DNA from: Mycosarcoma maydis
Taxonomy: Eukaryota > Basidiomycota > Ustilaginomycetes > Ustilaginales
DNA length: 64,000 nt
Direction of reading: 5' to 3'
NCBI RefSeq assembly: GCF_000328475.2
Contig: NC_026478.1
Span: 248,001-312,000 of the forward strand
Positions 29,273-41,078 of the stretch are shown piece by piece; position 1 is the stretch's first letter, and every line of letters begins with the position of its first letter. A program made the translations under genes and the position numbers. The notes under the pieces are model-generated. The model had not been told where the DNA came from, searched no databases, and was given only the letters and a program-made list of their open reading frames with translations.

Positions 29273-30779
29273 CGTGCTAAAAAGTTGGAACGGGGGTTTG
29301 AGAAGGGCGTAAAGCGTGAGATGACGGTGTCAGTGAAGCACGTTCTAATCTGAAGATCACGGCGAGACGAAAATGGATCGAAAGCGTGCGAGGTCGGAAT
29401 GGACACGCTCGGACATCGCCAGCAGCAATCACGGCGAGACTTCACACAAGGCCAATGCGCTCGATGACATCTCCTAGGTATCCGCATCGAGACGTTCCGT
29501 AAGACCGTGGAGCATCGTGTATCGTCCTGTGACTCGCACTCGTGCAGTTAGTTTATCGATCATACTCACTTTTGCTACACTTCGAATGTAGGGAGAAAGG
29601 GGCAGAGTACGCTGGGCTTTGCTGTTCGACTCAATGTGCGATCTGAAGGAACAGGATATGATAGGGACTGTCGAGTGAGGATCCAGGTGGTCGCAGTGTT
29701 GAAGGAGGCTGAACAAGAGGGTAAAGACCCGTGACATGAGAAGCTTAACGTCAATCTCCTTCTCTATCGTGTTTCTGTCCTGGTCGGCAAAGGGTCCGTC
29801 GCGCTTGAACACAGGCTCGATACGCTCAATGATGGTCACGAGTCAGTGCGCCCCGCACAATTCACGATTCGTGATTCGTGATTCATGATTCGCTTCGCAC
29901 AACGCAACGCTCTCCACGCTAGCTTTCCCAACAGGGTTCGCTTAGCCGGAATACCCGGTTGAACTGACACTCTTTCCCCACAAGACACAGTCGCAGCCTG
30001 TCCAGCACCCCGATGCTCTTGCACCGAGCCAAGGTTCGACAAACGTGACCTTCGTTCTTCAGTCCCCGTTGCTGAACGGCCGTGTGGTAGGCACATCAGC
30101 AGCATACACGTTTACGAGATACCAGGGTTCTGTGCGCAAGTCCGCAGCCTGCGCTCGCTGCCACTCAACGGATTTCATTGAGACCTGTATGGGGTCAGCT
30201 TCACGTTTCGTCATGTCCTAACCACTTCCTGAGAAACATGAGAGGCTAATACTCAGAAGAGTTACACGACACCTCTCGACGACATTCGTGATTCACCTCG
30301 GTTTTGTAGGGAAAGGAACGCTTGGTCCACCTTGTAGACAGAAAAAGGGAAACCTCCACGAATACTTTCGCACGAGTTTGCTTCGGTGAACGTGGGCCAT
30401 GCACGGCAAAGACGGGATATGCGGCAGGTTACTTTGTTGTGCTTCTCATCCGTCCGCGTTCCTCTCGCAACTTTTCAGGTTTCTGAACCCTGTGACTCTG
30501 TCTCGGTCAGCTTCAAATCGTGGATGGTTTGAAATGCATCTCAGCTCCGCCCGATCGCTGGCCAGATTTTCAAGATCGCAGATCGAATAATTCCCGTGCG
30601 ATAGAATTTCTCAAATACGAAAAATTGCCGACGCGAAGCCTGTCCACTTTCTGGAAGGTCTGTATGTGATTCGTTCAACCATCCACAACAGCTGAACATC
30701 TTCTGTCCAGTCGCCTTCCTCTCCTCATCAACTTTCTCTGCTCTGTGCATTCATCAGCAGAAGGGCCAATCGCGTCAAC
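29273..30779. other. Divergent intergenic region with heptamer repeats
   Basis: This 1.5 kb region separates the Mpv17-family gene (-) and PRP19 (+). A strong heptamer cluster lies at 29860-29892, and another unit near 30285-30295. An open minus-strand frame at 29474-29839 begins at GTG and is discussed among the rejected items. Confidence 0.4.
29860..29892. repeat. TTCGTGA heptamer tandem repeat
   Basis: Four consecutive 7-bp units (TTCACGA, TTCGTGA, TTCGTGA, TTCATGA) are followed by a partial TTCG. This is one of the clearest tandem examples of the family in the window. Confidence 0.75.
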
Positions 30780-32689
30780 ATGTTCTGCGCCATCTCTGGT
30801 GAGCCTCCCAAGGTGCCGGTCGTGTCCAGAAAGAGCGGCCTCATATACGAGCAGCGCCTCATCCACAAATACATCAACGAGAATGGAAAAGACCCGGTAA
30901 CGGGTGATACCCTCGAGTTGGACGATCTGATCGAGATCAAGTCAAGTAAGTATATCTCCCTCTGGTCATCCACAGCATTCCCGATCGTGCGACGCGGTAA
31001 GGCGGGCAGGCAGGCGGCCGCTGGTACGAAGGATGAAATTGCTTTCTCAAAAACTACATATCAACTAGAAGCTGTTGATGAGCCTTTTGGCGACGACTAT
31101 AACACGAGTTCTGACACCAGTCCAAATAGAAGAGAGCCGCCTCCCACCATTGATCGCACAATGTGAACGCTGTAAAGCCCTAGATTTTGTGCAAAGGGCA
31201 TCAAACTGACCAGAGTTGTCTGATCCTTTTCTTTGATGTTACGCCAGGTCCTAAGACAGCAGTGCCTCGTCCACCACAACACAGCTCGATTCCGTCCCTG
31301 CTCACGTCCTTGCAGAACGAGTACGATGCCATCATTCTCGAAACATTCACGCTCAAGAAGCACTACGACAACTTGCGGCAGGAATTGGCGCATGCTCTCT
31401 ACGCCAATGATGCCAGCGCGCGAGTAATTGCGCGATTGCTCAACGAGAGAGATCAGGCGCGTGAAGCTTTAGCGAGCATCCAGGGCACCATCGGTGCAGG
31501 ACCTTCTTCGTCACGTACCGCGCAAGACGTGGAAATGTCCGACTCGGCGCCGGCCGAAAATGGATCCGCCGGTGCTGCTGAAACAGGTGGCCTGCCGAAG
31601 GAGATCGTCGACGTCATTGACTCGACCGCTCAAAGGCTATCTTCGCAGCGAAAGGCCAAGTCCAAACGTAAAGCACCGGAAGGATATGCCTCGCAGAGTA
31701 CCGTGGCAGACTTTGTAGAGGTGCAGAAGCTGCCTTCGATGCATCATGCTAGGCCAGCTGGCGTCTCATGTATCGCAACTTCCGCGGATGGCAATGTGTT
31801 GGTCACCGGCGGCAACGACAAGAATGTTCAAATATACGATCGCAAAGAAGACCAAGTGTTGGCAACGCTCAAGGGCCACACCAAGCGAATCACTCAGGTT
31901 GCTGTCAGCGGCGTCTCTGACGCGCGCATCGGATCCGAAGCTGCCAATGACACGGCCGCGCTACCGACTTACATTGTTTCTGCCAGCGAGGATGGTACAG
32001 TCAAAGTGTGGCAGCCGACGGGCGCGACGGGTGCCAAGTCACAAGCGTATGCGCTTTCAAGCACCGCCGATGCACACAAGAGCGAAGTGATTGGAGTCGA
32101 CATCCACCCTTCAGAAGCACTATACGGATCTGCTGGTCGCGACGGCACAATCTCGCTACGCTCTCTTCCAGATGGTACCGAACTGCTCCATGTGGATCCC
32201 GACCTGGGTGACACTTACGAATCATTTGCCTTCCACCCGGACGGCCAGCTTGCTGCCACTGGTACATCCACAGGCGCGATCCGCATCTGGGAGGTCAAAA
32301 CAGGCGCCAACGCCTCGACCATCCAAACCGAGCTATCTGGGCGAGTCTCTTCGCTTCATTTCAGCGAGAATGGCTACTACCTCGCTGCAGCCAGCGATCA
32401 GGGCAAGCAAGTTGAAGTGTGGGACTTGCGAAAACTCACCGCTGTCGGAAAGCTGACGGTCGAGGAGGAAGGAAAGACGGGCGTGTCGGCGGTCAAGTTT
32501 GACCCGTCGCTTCAGTTCTTGGCTGTAGCAACGGATGGGGTCAATATATACGCAAACAAGTCCTGGAACCATCTGGTCAAGTTGGAAGGCACGGAAAAGT
32601 TGACAGGGCTTGCTTGGGATGCGAGAGACGGAAGTGTGGTCGTCTCGAGTCTGGACCGTACCGTTCGCGCGTTTGGTCTCGCCGCCTGA
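30780..32689 (+). CDS. PRP19: Pre-mRNA-processing factor 19 (U-box ubiquitin ligase, NineTeen complex; 2 exons)
   Basis: Core subunit of the NineTeen complex, an E3 ligase acting in spliceosome activation. Exon 1 (30780-30945) encodes the start of the U-box, MFCAISGEPPKVPVVS and then YINENGKDPVTGD. A 302-nt intron (GTAAGT donor, CCAG acceptor, 30946-31247) splits a Ser codon. Exon 2 (31248-32689) continues with SPKTAVPRPP and IPSLLTSLQNEYDAIILETF, the hallmark Prp19 linker and coiled-coil, giving 535 residues. From about residue 210 to the end there are WD40 repeats, visible as GNDKNVQIYD, SASEDGTVKVW, GTSTGAIRIWEV, VEVWDLRK and SLDRTVRAFGL. The intron is the longest in the window. Homology across the junction makes the model secure. 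Confidence 0.95.
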
Positions 32690-35160
32690 TCGCCGTCTCA
32701 TTTCTTTTGTTTACCGCAGGCTCCCTTGCAATGCCTTGACCTGCGGTTGTGCGCAGCATACAATTCGGCGTGCTTGTCTCTGGTTTCACTGGTTGTATGT
32801 TGAGGTGTAGCTGATTGGTGGAGAGCAGAATGCGGCTCGGGTAATTAGTCAACTGATGCTTTCAAATTTCTAGCCGCAATTTAGTGCAGTGAGTTGTGAC
32901 TCTCCTTTTTTCCGTCAAAACGGCGTCAAACGCAAGCCACATATGCAGGGTCGACAGCGAAACGTATAGAACGATGGATTGCCATCTTGTGGTGCTGAGA
33001 TCAGTCTGAGTAGAGTTGACACCCGAACGAACTGCTGGACTCCTAGCGCGGATTGTTGTTCAAGCCAGAGACAGCCCGCTTACAATCGTGAATGTGAATG
33101 CCTTGACAAACCGATTCGCTTCGCTTCCAGTCGCATGGAAAAGCTAACAACTGATTTTGTCGGACGATGATTTCTCGCGCAGCCGACATCGTTTTCAGGT
33201 CCAGCCGACACTCCAAAATGATTCGTGGTGACATAACGTAGTGCATGCTTGAGCGAATCCGCGGAAACCTTGCAAACACCAAGCGATGGTTTTATAATAA
33301 GTGGCCAACGAGCATGCTGAGGCATCTGCACCGGTATTTTTTTTAAATTTATCATCATTAAAAAAATACGTGGTGACAGGCAAGATCGCACGGACGCAAG
33401 GTGCCGCGGAAGTGCGGATCGGAAAAGCCGAGAGAAAGAGCAGGAACAATTTTTGAAAAAAACGGTGAAATTTCGTGCAAAGCTCCGGTCATCAAGTTTT
33501 ACAGAACATCCAGACCAGCAGCGAAAGCGATGGATGCTTCGCAGACCAGATGCAATCCAGCAAAGTGTGGCGGAACCGTTGCTCTCACGACGACGCCATT
33601 TCCGTCATCACCGACCAACTTCCGCTGCAGTTCTGACCTTCTAACTCCGATTGCACCAACCACAGTCGGACGGCGGCGAGCGAGCGCCTTGACGATAAAT
33701 ATTCCGAAGGCCGCAAGCAAGATATCGGTTGCGTGAACGCTCATCACGGCAAACGAACGTCAATATGAGAAATAGACGCTGTCGATAGTGAGATTGAAGA
33801 TAGGAACCGCGCACCGTCCAGACGACCTGGTGGCAATCGTGAATGAAGCGGGTGAACCGCATTCGTCACACATCGACCAATATTTAGGCTTGCGGCTTGA
33901 CTTGCCAAGTACCTGGAGTTGATCAAAATGCGTATATACTACGTGCTAGTTCATCAGAAGAAATCAGACAAATACGGCTCGACGTGTGGCACCGTTAACT
34001 CCGCGGAGAACGTGTAACTGCAGTGGTGAACCCCGAGAATCGAGACAGGTTGCGAAATTTCGAAAAGCTAGACGACAGCATATCAGAAAGAAAGGGAAAA
34101 AAAGCCGAAAAAGAAATGAGTCCAGTCCAAGGTAGAAACAATGGTGAACCTCATTGTTCTTTCTCAAACAAAAAAAAAAAATCAAAGTGTGCTGGACTTG
34201 TGAAAGAAGATAGATACAGTATTTTGCCCATCTCTTTTGTCCGGGTGGAGGCTGCAGTCATGAGTGTATGTGAATTTGAATTGGTAGCAAGACCTAGCGT
34301 AACGCTAGACGCCGATTTGGTTGCATTTGGGCTGTCAGCGCAAGTTACTGTACACAATCGTGACTGCATGGCTTTCTAACATCACGCGCCCTGTTCTGTT
34401 CTGCCCGATGTTTAAGCCAAGGCGTTCTTGCTTGATGGTGAAAAGGTGCTGTCTGTCATGCCGATGATGTGTCGCCGTGCGAATCCAATCAAGTCCATTC
34501 GTGATTCCAACATGAACCTTTGCAACCAAAAGGTCATCAGCCTTCCATGGTGCCAGGTCGTAATCCCCCCCCCCCCCCCCCCAACTCAAAACCGCTCGAA
34601 CCTTTGTCGTCCTAATCATCCGCGCAACCACTGCAAACGCCACAACTATTCGCCGCTCAACTTCATCTCGAAACTCGCTGTCCCACTTCTAGTTTTGAAT
34701 CTTATTCCCGAACGAATCTCCGAACGAATCTCCAGAGCAACCGTAGTCGAGTCTTACTCCAATTTCAATCAGCATCACTTCTGGCGATCGCGTTACGTTC
34801 CATCTATCGCACGTACCGTTCCTAACGTGGTTCACCTCGTTGTCAGACTGTTGGCCCGCAGAAACTAGCCTCCTCTTCACCGCCAGTTGTCTGTCTGTCT
34901 GTCTGACATAGCCACCGCGTACGTAACCCGAAGTCCCCATCGAGGACTCGACGAGCACCTCTCACTTTATTCCAATCGACCCTGCAAAGGCACCAGATAT
35001 CTTGGATTGCAACGTCGCTGTACACCTACCACAAGCTAGCCCAGTCAAGCCGGGCTAGCACCATTGATCAACTCGCCCGTGCTGACCTCCCCAATCGCCT
35101 AGGGCGCTTGCCCTACCCCATTCAACATCGCACGCTTCAAGTGCAGCTGCTGCGCCCATC
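32690..35160. other. Long intergenic region with homopolymers and short repeats
   Basis: This 2.5 kb region precedes the Zn2Cys6 gene. It holds a C18 run (34565-34582), four TGTC units near 34888-34905, A-rich and T-rich tracts near 33340-33366 and 34168-34182, and single heptamer units near 33085, 33835 and 34496. Frames of 60-146 codons on both strands are unrecognised. The long leader sequence expected for a regulatory gene may explain the last part. Confidence 0.4.
34565..34582. repeat. Poly-C homopolymer, 18 bp
   Basis: An uninterrupted run of 18 C, unusual for length in non-coding sequence of this window. The count may be affected by sequencing or assembly error. Confidence 0.85.
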
Positions 35161-38100
35161 ATGCTTAATCATAACATGTTCTCTCACAGCGCCCCACCGC
35201 CGACTGAAGCCATCTATCATCAACACGTGATGCCTCCCTCTTCTGGCTATCCTGCAGAAATGTCCATGCAGATGCCCGTTCAACAACCGATCGTAGCTTC
35301 GACTTACCCAGCCCCCGACATGCCCTCACAAGCTGCTGACACCTCGGCAGATATTACCAACCACGATGACGATGCTGAAGGTGCCGGCAAAAGAAGAAGA
35401 GTACAGCGAGCTTGCGATGTAGGTATAGAAGGCGCACTGTTCAACATCGATCCGATCGACCCATGCTGACGGTTTCTGGCCCCTTACCCAACTTCACAGA
35501 CCTGCCGAAAGAAAAAAGTTCGCTGTGATGGTTTGCAGCCTGACAAGGGCGCTTGTACTAATTGGTAGGTAACCATTCTTTTGGTTCCACTCTACATGGT
35601 TGATCGACTTGAATCTGACATACTTGCACTGGCGGCATTCCACCTTTAATTTGCCGCGACCAGCGCCAACTATGGCTACGAATGCACTTTTGTAGATGCC
35701 GCGCGCAAGCGTGCACCGCCTCGCAGCTACATCGAGGCCATCGAGGCTCGCATCGTCAAGATGGAACAGCTAATTTCTACCTTGGCTCCAGGCGTTGACT
35801 TCACTGACCGCATTGGCAAACCCATCAGGAGACCCGATGACAAAGGCGACGAAAAAAGCATTGATCTCAATGGTTTGCAAGAACATTCACCCACAAAGAG
35901 CAATACTCCCATCGCACCCCTCACGCTCGACCGTGCCAGCAGCTTCTGTGGCCATAGTGTTTCATTCTCCCAGATGCTCTCGCCTTCTCACGTCAAGTCG
36001 CGCCTCGATATAGAGTCCGATCTCACTCAAACGAGCGACGATGATTCTGAAGATGACATTGCCTTTATCGAAAGCAGATTTGGCCACATCGATATCAAAG
36101 CGCAACCTGTCATTGCCTCGAACTCCGAGACCTTTGACAGTAGCTCATCCGAGCGCATGATCGTCGGTGACCAAAGCAAATTCGATTCTGCTTCACAAAC
36201 TCCACCAACGCACAAGTTTATCGGCAAGGCCAGCGCCATGCATTCGCTGCCGCTCCTCGAAAAGATCAGCAGCAAGTCGTTTAACGAACTCGGTATTCAT
36301 CCCAAAGGGGCACGTCCAGAATATTGGGCCATTCCTTCCGGTTTCAACGATCCTCCCACTAGTCCCGGCGCTGTCCTCTCTGCCTGGCCTGCACCAGATC
36401 TGGTCGAAATACTCGTTGATGCCTACTTTAGCCGCATGAATCGCGAGTACCCTGTAATCAACGAATCGCACTTTCGCCACGAGTTGGCAAACCGTCCCGA
36501 GCTGCGCCATGACCTCGAATGGCTCCCGCTCGCCTTTTGCATCTTCATGGTCGGCAGTCAGTACGTGGATGACGTCAGGGTCAAAGCCTACCCGCACGAC
36601 AAGCACTCGCGTGGTATGCACTGGTGGCAAGCGGCCAGGGGTCTCATGTTCCACAATGCTAGGGTTGACAAGCCGCTTCTGCGCATCCAATGCTTCTTGC
36701 TCTCGACCGTTTACCAATTGGGCTTTCCGATTTCCGCTTCTGGCTCCTGGCTCCTCCTCGGCGGTGCCATGCGTTTATTGCTCGATGTGGGTGCGCATCG
36801 AAAGCACACAGCCAAGAAACTGAACCTGTCCAGGCTCGAAGAGGAGACCTACAAGCGTGTCTTTTGGGTTGCTTATAGTCTTGACCGCGAATGCGCCTCG
36901 TCGCTTGGAAGACCTATCATGCTACAAGATGAGGACATAGATCTAGAGTTACCTATCGAGATCGACGACGAGTATCTCTTCAACACACCGGACACGGAGC
37001 CTCTGCCCAAACAGCCTGAAGGCAAGCCCGCACTCATCAGCGGCTTCCTCTGCTCGCTGCGTCTCGACGAGATTGTCGGACGCACACTCAAAACAGTCTA
37101 TGCGCTCCACAAGACCAAGATCCGATTCGGCATCAACTCCAAGGAATGGGACGAGCGGCTGGTCTCTGAGATTGACTCAGCGCTCAACAATTGGCTCGAT
37201 ACTGTGCCACAGCATCTACGCTGCGACCCGCATGAACGCAACGACGAATGGCTTTTACAATCGTCTTTGCTATATTCCAAGTACTACAACTGTCAAATCT
37301 TGGTGCATCGACCCTTCATCGCGGCCAGAAAGGGAGCCAACGACAGCTCGAGCCTCAACTTTCCCTCGCTTGCCATTTGCACCAATGCGGCGCGCAGCAT
37401 CAGCCATTTATTTTACAACCTCCGAGATCGCGGTCTGCACAACAAGATTGGCATCACCGTCGTTTTCCGATCAACATCTGCGAGCAGCATCTTGGTGATG
37501 GTCATCTGGGGAGCCAAGCGCAACGGAGGGCGTGTCTCGAGCTCTGCTTTGACCGATCTGCGCCAGTCGATCGAAGTTCTGCGGGCTATCGAAGATCGTT
37601 GGCAGTTCTGCGGTAAGGCTGTTGACATTCTAGAGTCGATCATAGCTTCGACGCATGTCGCTGTGCCCAAGACGGGCACTCAGCCTGAGCAGGGTGTCAA
37701 ACGATCGTCTGATGGCGTCGAGGTGTCTGACATTAAGACGGAAGACGACTCTGTATCGGTGCTTTCCGCGCAGGGAGGGCCTATCGCCGATCGAGCGAGC
37801 GGATTAAAGCGGAAGGGTGCGCGCATGCCCCGAAGCAAAGTCGAAGCTGCTCATGCCGGGAGCCAAAGCGATCAACCGGTGGGCCTCGAGGCTAGGCAGC
37901 TGCCGCTATCAACACTGCAGCTTGCTTCCATGACGCCACAGTCAGGCTCGGACCACTCACCGGTTTCGGGCAACATCGACACGCATCACTTTCAGCCCCA
38001 GGCCGACGATATCAACCGCAGCAATCAGTCATTCTTCGGCATCGATGGTTCTGGACCCAAGACGCCGCAACCCGTGCCACGTGCGCGCATGCCGTCCTTG

Positions 38101-38574
38101 AGCGGTGCCTCGGGCCTTCCCCCGTCTCTATCGTTCGGACTCATGACACCATCCACCACTGCTCAGTGGGGTGTTGGCGGCGCCGACGCCGACTACCTAA
38201 ACGGCCCACATTCCCAGGCGTCGACCTATCAGCCTTTGCCGGCTGTCACCCCGTCCATTTTTGATAATCTCAGCTTGCCAGGTAGCGCAGAGGAAATCAT
38301 GTCTACCAGCATGGCCGACATGCCGCCGTTTGCCTTTTCCAACGAAGTTCCGGGCGCCAACGTGGGCATGAATGGCGAGGACATATTTGGTGGACCGCTG
38401 GACCGCTATTACACGAATCAAGGTGCAAGCGGCGGAGGCGGCGAGGATCCTCTGCAGTCGGACGGCAGCAGCGGTTTTGTCAATTACGCGTTCGACTTAC
38501 TCCAGAAGCAGAGCGTGTGGAATCTGGACGACGACTCGCTCACCCTGTTGCAACAACGAGCTCAAAAACAGTGA
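35161..38574 (+). CDS. Zn2Cys6 fungal-specific transcription factor (3 exons)
   Basis: Nuclear DNA-binding regulator of 1077 residues. The exons are 35161-35418, 35500-35564 and 35664-38574, with 81- and 99-nt introns whose donors both read GTAGGT. The model restores the zinc cluster with Cys at 85, 88, 95, 105, 108 and 115, in the spacing C-x2-C-x6-C-x9-C-x2-C-x6-C, followed by ARKRAPPRSYIEAIEARI, a linker and coiled-coil start. A KRRR basic patch precedes the cluster. From about residue 345 the middle homology region is visible (VDAYFSRMNREYPVINESHF, then FWVAYSLDRECASSLGRP). The C-terminal third is low-complexity Ser/Pro/Gly, a probable activation region. The architecture resembles large sugar- or metabolite-responsive basidiomycete regulators. 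The target pathway is not deducible, and no obvious catabolic cluster adjoins it. Confidence 0.92.
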
Positions 38575-38776
38575 CGTTGAATGCGTTTCAACGGGATGGC
38601 CCGCTTGGCCTGCTTGGCTTAGTTTGTATCTTAGTGTGTATTAGTCTGTTTGCCAATCTTGCGAGTCCCAAAATCACTTCCAGTATTTGTGGTAGAGAGC
38701 GTCAAGACTGAAAGTGCGTTATCGTCAGCGTTTGCGTTAATGCTGCATAGGACGAAAAGGGAATGCTCATTCGAAG

Positions 38777-40150
38777 CTAAATAACAAAGACACGCGTTCT
38801 TCGCAAGCCACCCGGGCCGGCCGAGCCTCTGACGCCTGATGCTAGCGCTGGTGGATGCTTGCGCTGCAATCTTGCGAAAGCTTCATGGATGTGTGATGCG
38901 AGTAGAGGAGTTTCTATCGAAGGAGGGAGCGAGAAGAGGGTGCATAGTTCGTTATCTGCCGGTTGGAGCGCTGTGTCTGGTTCTGCTGGTGGTGGTGGTT
39001 GTGGTGAAGATGTCGAGGTGATCTGTATAGGTGCGGTTTCTGGTTGGGTGGCGGTTGTGAGTGTGCAATCAGCTGAAGGGGTCGTAGTGTCGTCGACTGA
39101 GTCAGGAGTGGTGGATTCGATTTTCGCTCTCTTGTCCGTGCTATTCGTAGTTGCGGATGCGGGTGCGTTGGCATCTGCGGTATCTTGCTGTTTGCGTTTG
39201 CTGGGGTTGGAAGAGCTTTGGGCTGAAGAAGTGGCAGAAGCTGACGTAAAGGCAGTCGGATTTGATGCTCCCGTTTGCTGCTTTTGCTGTTGCTGTAAAG
39301 CATCCGCGCGAATCCTCGCCGCCCTCTGCTCTTCCAAACTCTTCTTGATCGCTACGGCGCCCAAACACAACTCTCTCACCACCTCGAACGCCAAAAAGCC
39401 GAGGATATCAATGATGTCGTCGTTCGGTTTGACATCGAGATACGCACTGGCGTTGATGAACTCTCGAAACTTCTTCGACTTTCTGAATGTAAAGCTCGCC
39501 TGTCTGCATTCGGAGTAGTGAACGTATTCGTCGCGCGTCATGCGTCTCGTTGCTTCATCTGCATCTTTCAGACGTTGCATGGATGCTTCGTGCGCTTCGA
39601 GGTCGTCGTCATCTTCATCTTCCTCTCCGTCGGCGTTAGGAAGCGCTAGCACATGTTCCGAGTAGACGGAAGAGATCTCCCATGGTAAACGGATCTTCAT
39701 CTTGGCAGCTTTCATACCAGGACCGTCGATGGATGTGGGATCGTCCATCGTGTCGATATCGTTGGCGCCGCCAGCACCGCCTGCCGAGTCACCCGAGTCC
39801 TTGGCGTTCTTGCGGACGTCTTTCCAGGACAAGTAGGTGCGCAAACGGTTGACTTTGGCACGGTCATACCGAATGAGGAAGATGAGGTCCTCGGGAGAGA
39901 GATACTTGGAAGCACGTCGTTGCGACAAGCGACGCGATTGGATGATCATTTCAATTGTTTGAGAGCGAACAATGTCTTCAATCAGACGCGTCACGTCGGG
40001 CGAAGGGTCGACGACATCCGCGAAAACAAACATCATTTGGGCGATCTCCACTTGGTATCGATACTCGGGGGCGGGGGCATCGCTGTCATCGGTGTCGGCA
40101 ACGAGGCCAGAGGGAAACGAGCTGGCTGCTGAAGTGGATGCTTTGGACAT
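38777..40150 (-). CDS. SPT3: SAGA complex subunit Spt3
   Basis: Histone-fold subunit of the SAGA co-activator that helps deliver TBP to promoters. The 457-residue single-exon product has the N-terminal histone-fold signature VEIAQMMFVFADVVDPS (34-50), then LIEDIVRSQ, LSPEDLIFLIRYDRAKVNRLR and TYLSWKDVRKNAKDS. In the second half, KSKKFREFIN and NDDIIDILGFLAFEVVRELC match the second histone fold of Spt3. A segment from about 290 to 400 is rich in Gln, Ala, Ser, Thr and Pro and makes the protein longer than the 337-residue yeast one. Convergent with the Zn2Cys6 gene, about 200 bp away. The start ATG is the first in frame. Confidence 0.94.
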   Translation of the reverse strand: MSKASTSAASSFPSGLVADTDDSDAPAPEYRYQVEIAQMMFVFADVVDPSPDVTRLIEDIVRSQTIEMIIQSRRLSQRRASKYLSPEDLIFLIRYDRAKVNRLRTYLSWKDVRKNAKDSGDSAGGAGGANDIDTMDDPTSIDGPGMKAAKMKIRLPWEISSVYSEHVLALPNADGEEDEDDDDLEAHEASMQRLKDADEATRRMTRDEYVHYSECRQASFTFRKSKKFREFINASAYLDVKPNDDIIDILGFLAFEVVRELCLGAVAIKKSLEEQRAARIRADALQQQQKQQTGASNPTAFTSASATSSAQSSSNPSKRKQQDTADANAPASATTNSTDKRAKIESTTPDSVDDTTTPSADCTLTTATQPETAPIQITSTSSPQPPPPAEPDTALQPADNELCTLFSLPPSIETPLLASHIHEAFARLQRKHPPALASGVRGSAGPGGLRRTRVFVI

Positions 40151-41078
40151 GCTGACGGGGACAGCGAAATCTGAATGTACCAGCCCTGGAGTCGGTCACT
40201 CGAAAGGTGTCTTAAGATGTGGATGTCGCACAACATCAACAGATCGGGTCTGGCTAAGTTATCACGCATTCGTGATTCGACTCGATGGAGGACCTCTACG
40301 TGGAGCACGTGGAGCATGGAGAGAAAGCATGGCTGTTAGACCGGCATTTCAAAGGGGGGCAAAAGATTGAAGACGAGCCTATTCGTGATTCACGATTCGT
40401 GATTTACACATTCAGCAAGACACGAGAGTGGAGCGGCAATCGTGAATCGTGAATCACGAATGTATGCCACCGACATCAGATTCAACTTAGGGTTGCTGTC
40501 CAGTCATCATCTGTTCTTCGGATAAGTTAACTACAAAGAAAATACAAAACACAATCAACAAAGATGTTGTACGATACGGCAGCCAAGTGCTGCTTATCTT
40601 CGAGCGACGGCCTGCTCAAGTATTTACCTGTTGCGTTCCACAGCTCAGAACTAGGCAGCTTGCACCCTTATGCGATTGGGCGATACGATCCAGGTCTGTC
40701 CACATGTAAGCAAGGGGAGTTTCTGACTGCCTTGTTTATTTGACCGTAAAAGCCGAGATCGTCAACGGCTAGATGAGCGGCGATTTGCAAGGAGGGAATT
40801 TTTCCATTTGAGTCGCGTGAACCGGGCATTTTTTCCTGTTCCAAACTTCGAACTGTGAAGGGCATCGCAGCGCAGTCACGAGTTGGGAGGCGTGCAACTC
40901 GTGCCTCTTATCGGTGACTCGTATAGTCTTCGCGGAAAAGGGCGCGACTCGTCGTGCGTGACTGAACATGGTTTGCTTATATTGAGCCCCCGGACGAATT
41001 TGTGCACCTTTCACCTTGTCTTGTCACACTAACTCCCGGATCCCTTGTACGATCGCAATCAATCCGCTTTCCGAAAAG
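40151..41078. other. Divergent intergenic region with dense heptamer repeats
   Basis: This 0.93 kb region separates SPT3 (-) and the aminotransferase gene (+). Heptamer units lie at 40267-40277, 40381-40406 and 40439-40461. No gene is recognised. Confidence 0.45.
40381..40461. repeat. TTCGTGA heptamer clusters in both orientations
   Basis: The 40381-40406 cluster alternates TTCGTGA and TTCACGA, producing a short CGTGA-T-TCACG inverted repeat. The 40439-40461 cluster has the opposite orientation (AATCGTGAATCGTGAATCAC...). The pair therefore forms an imperfect inverted arrangement with a spacer of about 32 bp. Confidence 0.7.

Noticed and set aside
29474..29839. Minus-strand frame of 122 codons with a plausible internal intron near 29522-29564
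   Set aside because: It begins at GTG with no upstream ATG or acceptor, matches no family I know, and sits beside repeat-rich non-coding sequence. It could be an exon, but support is too weak.
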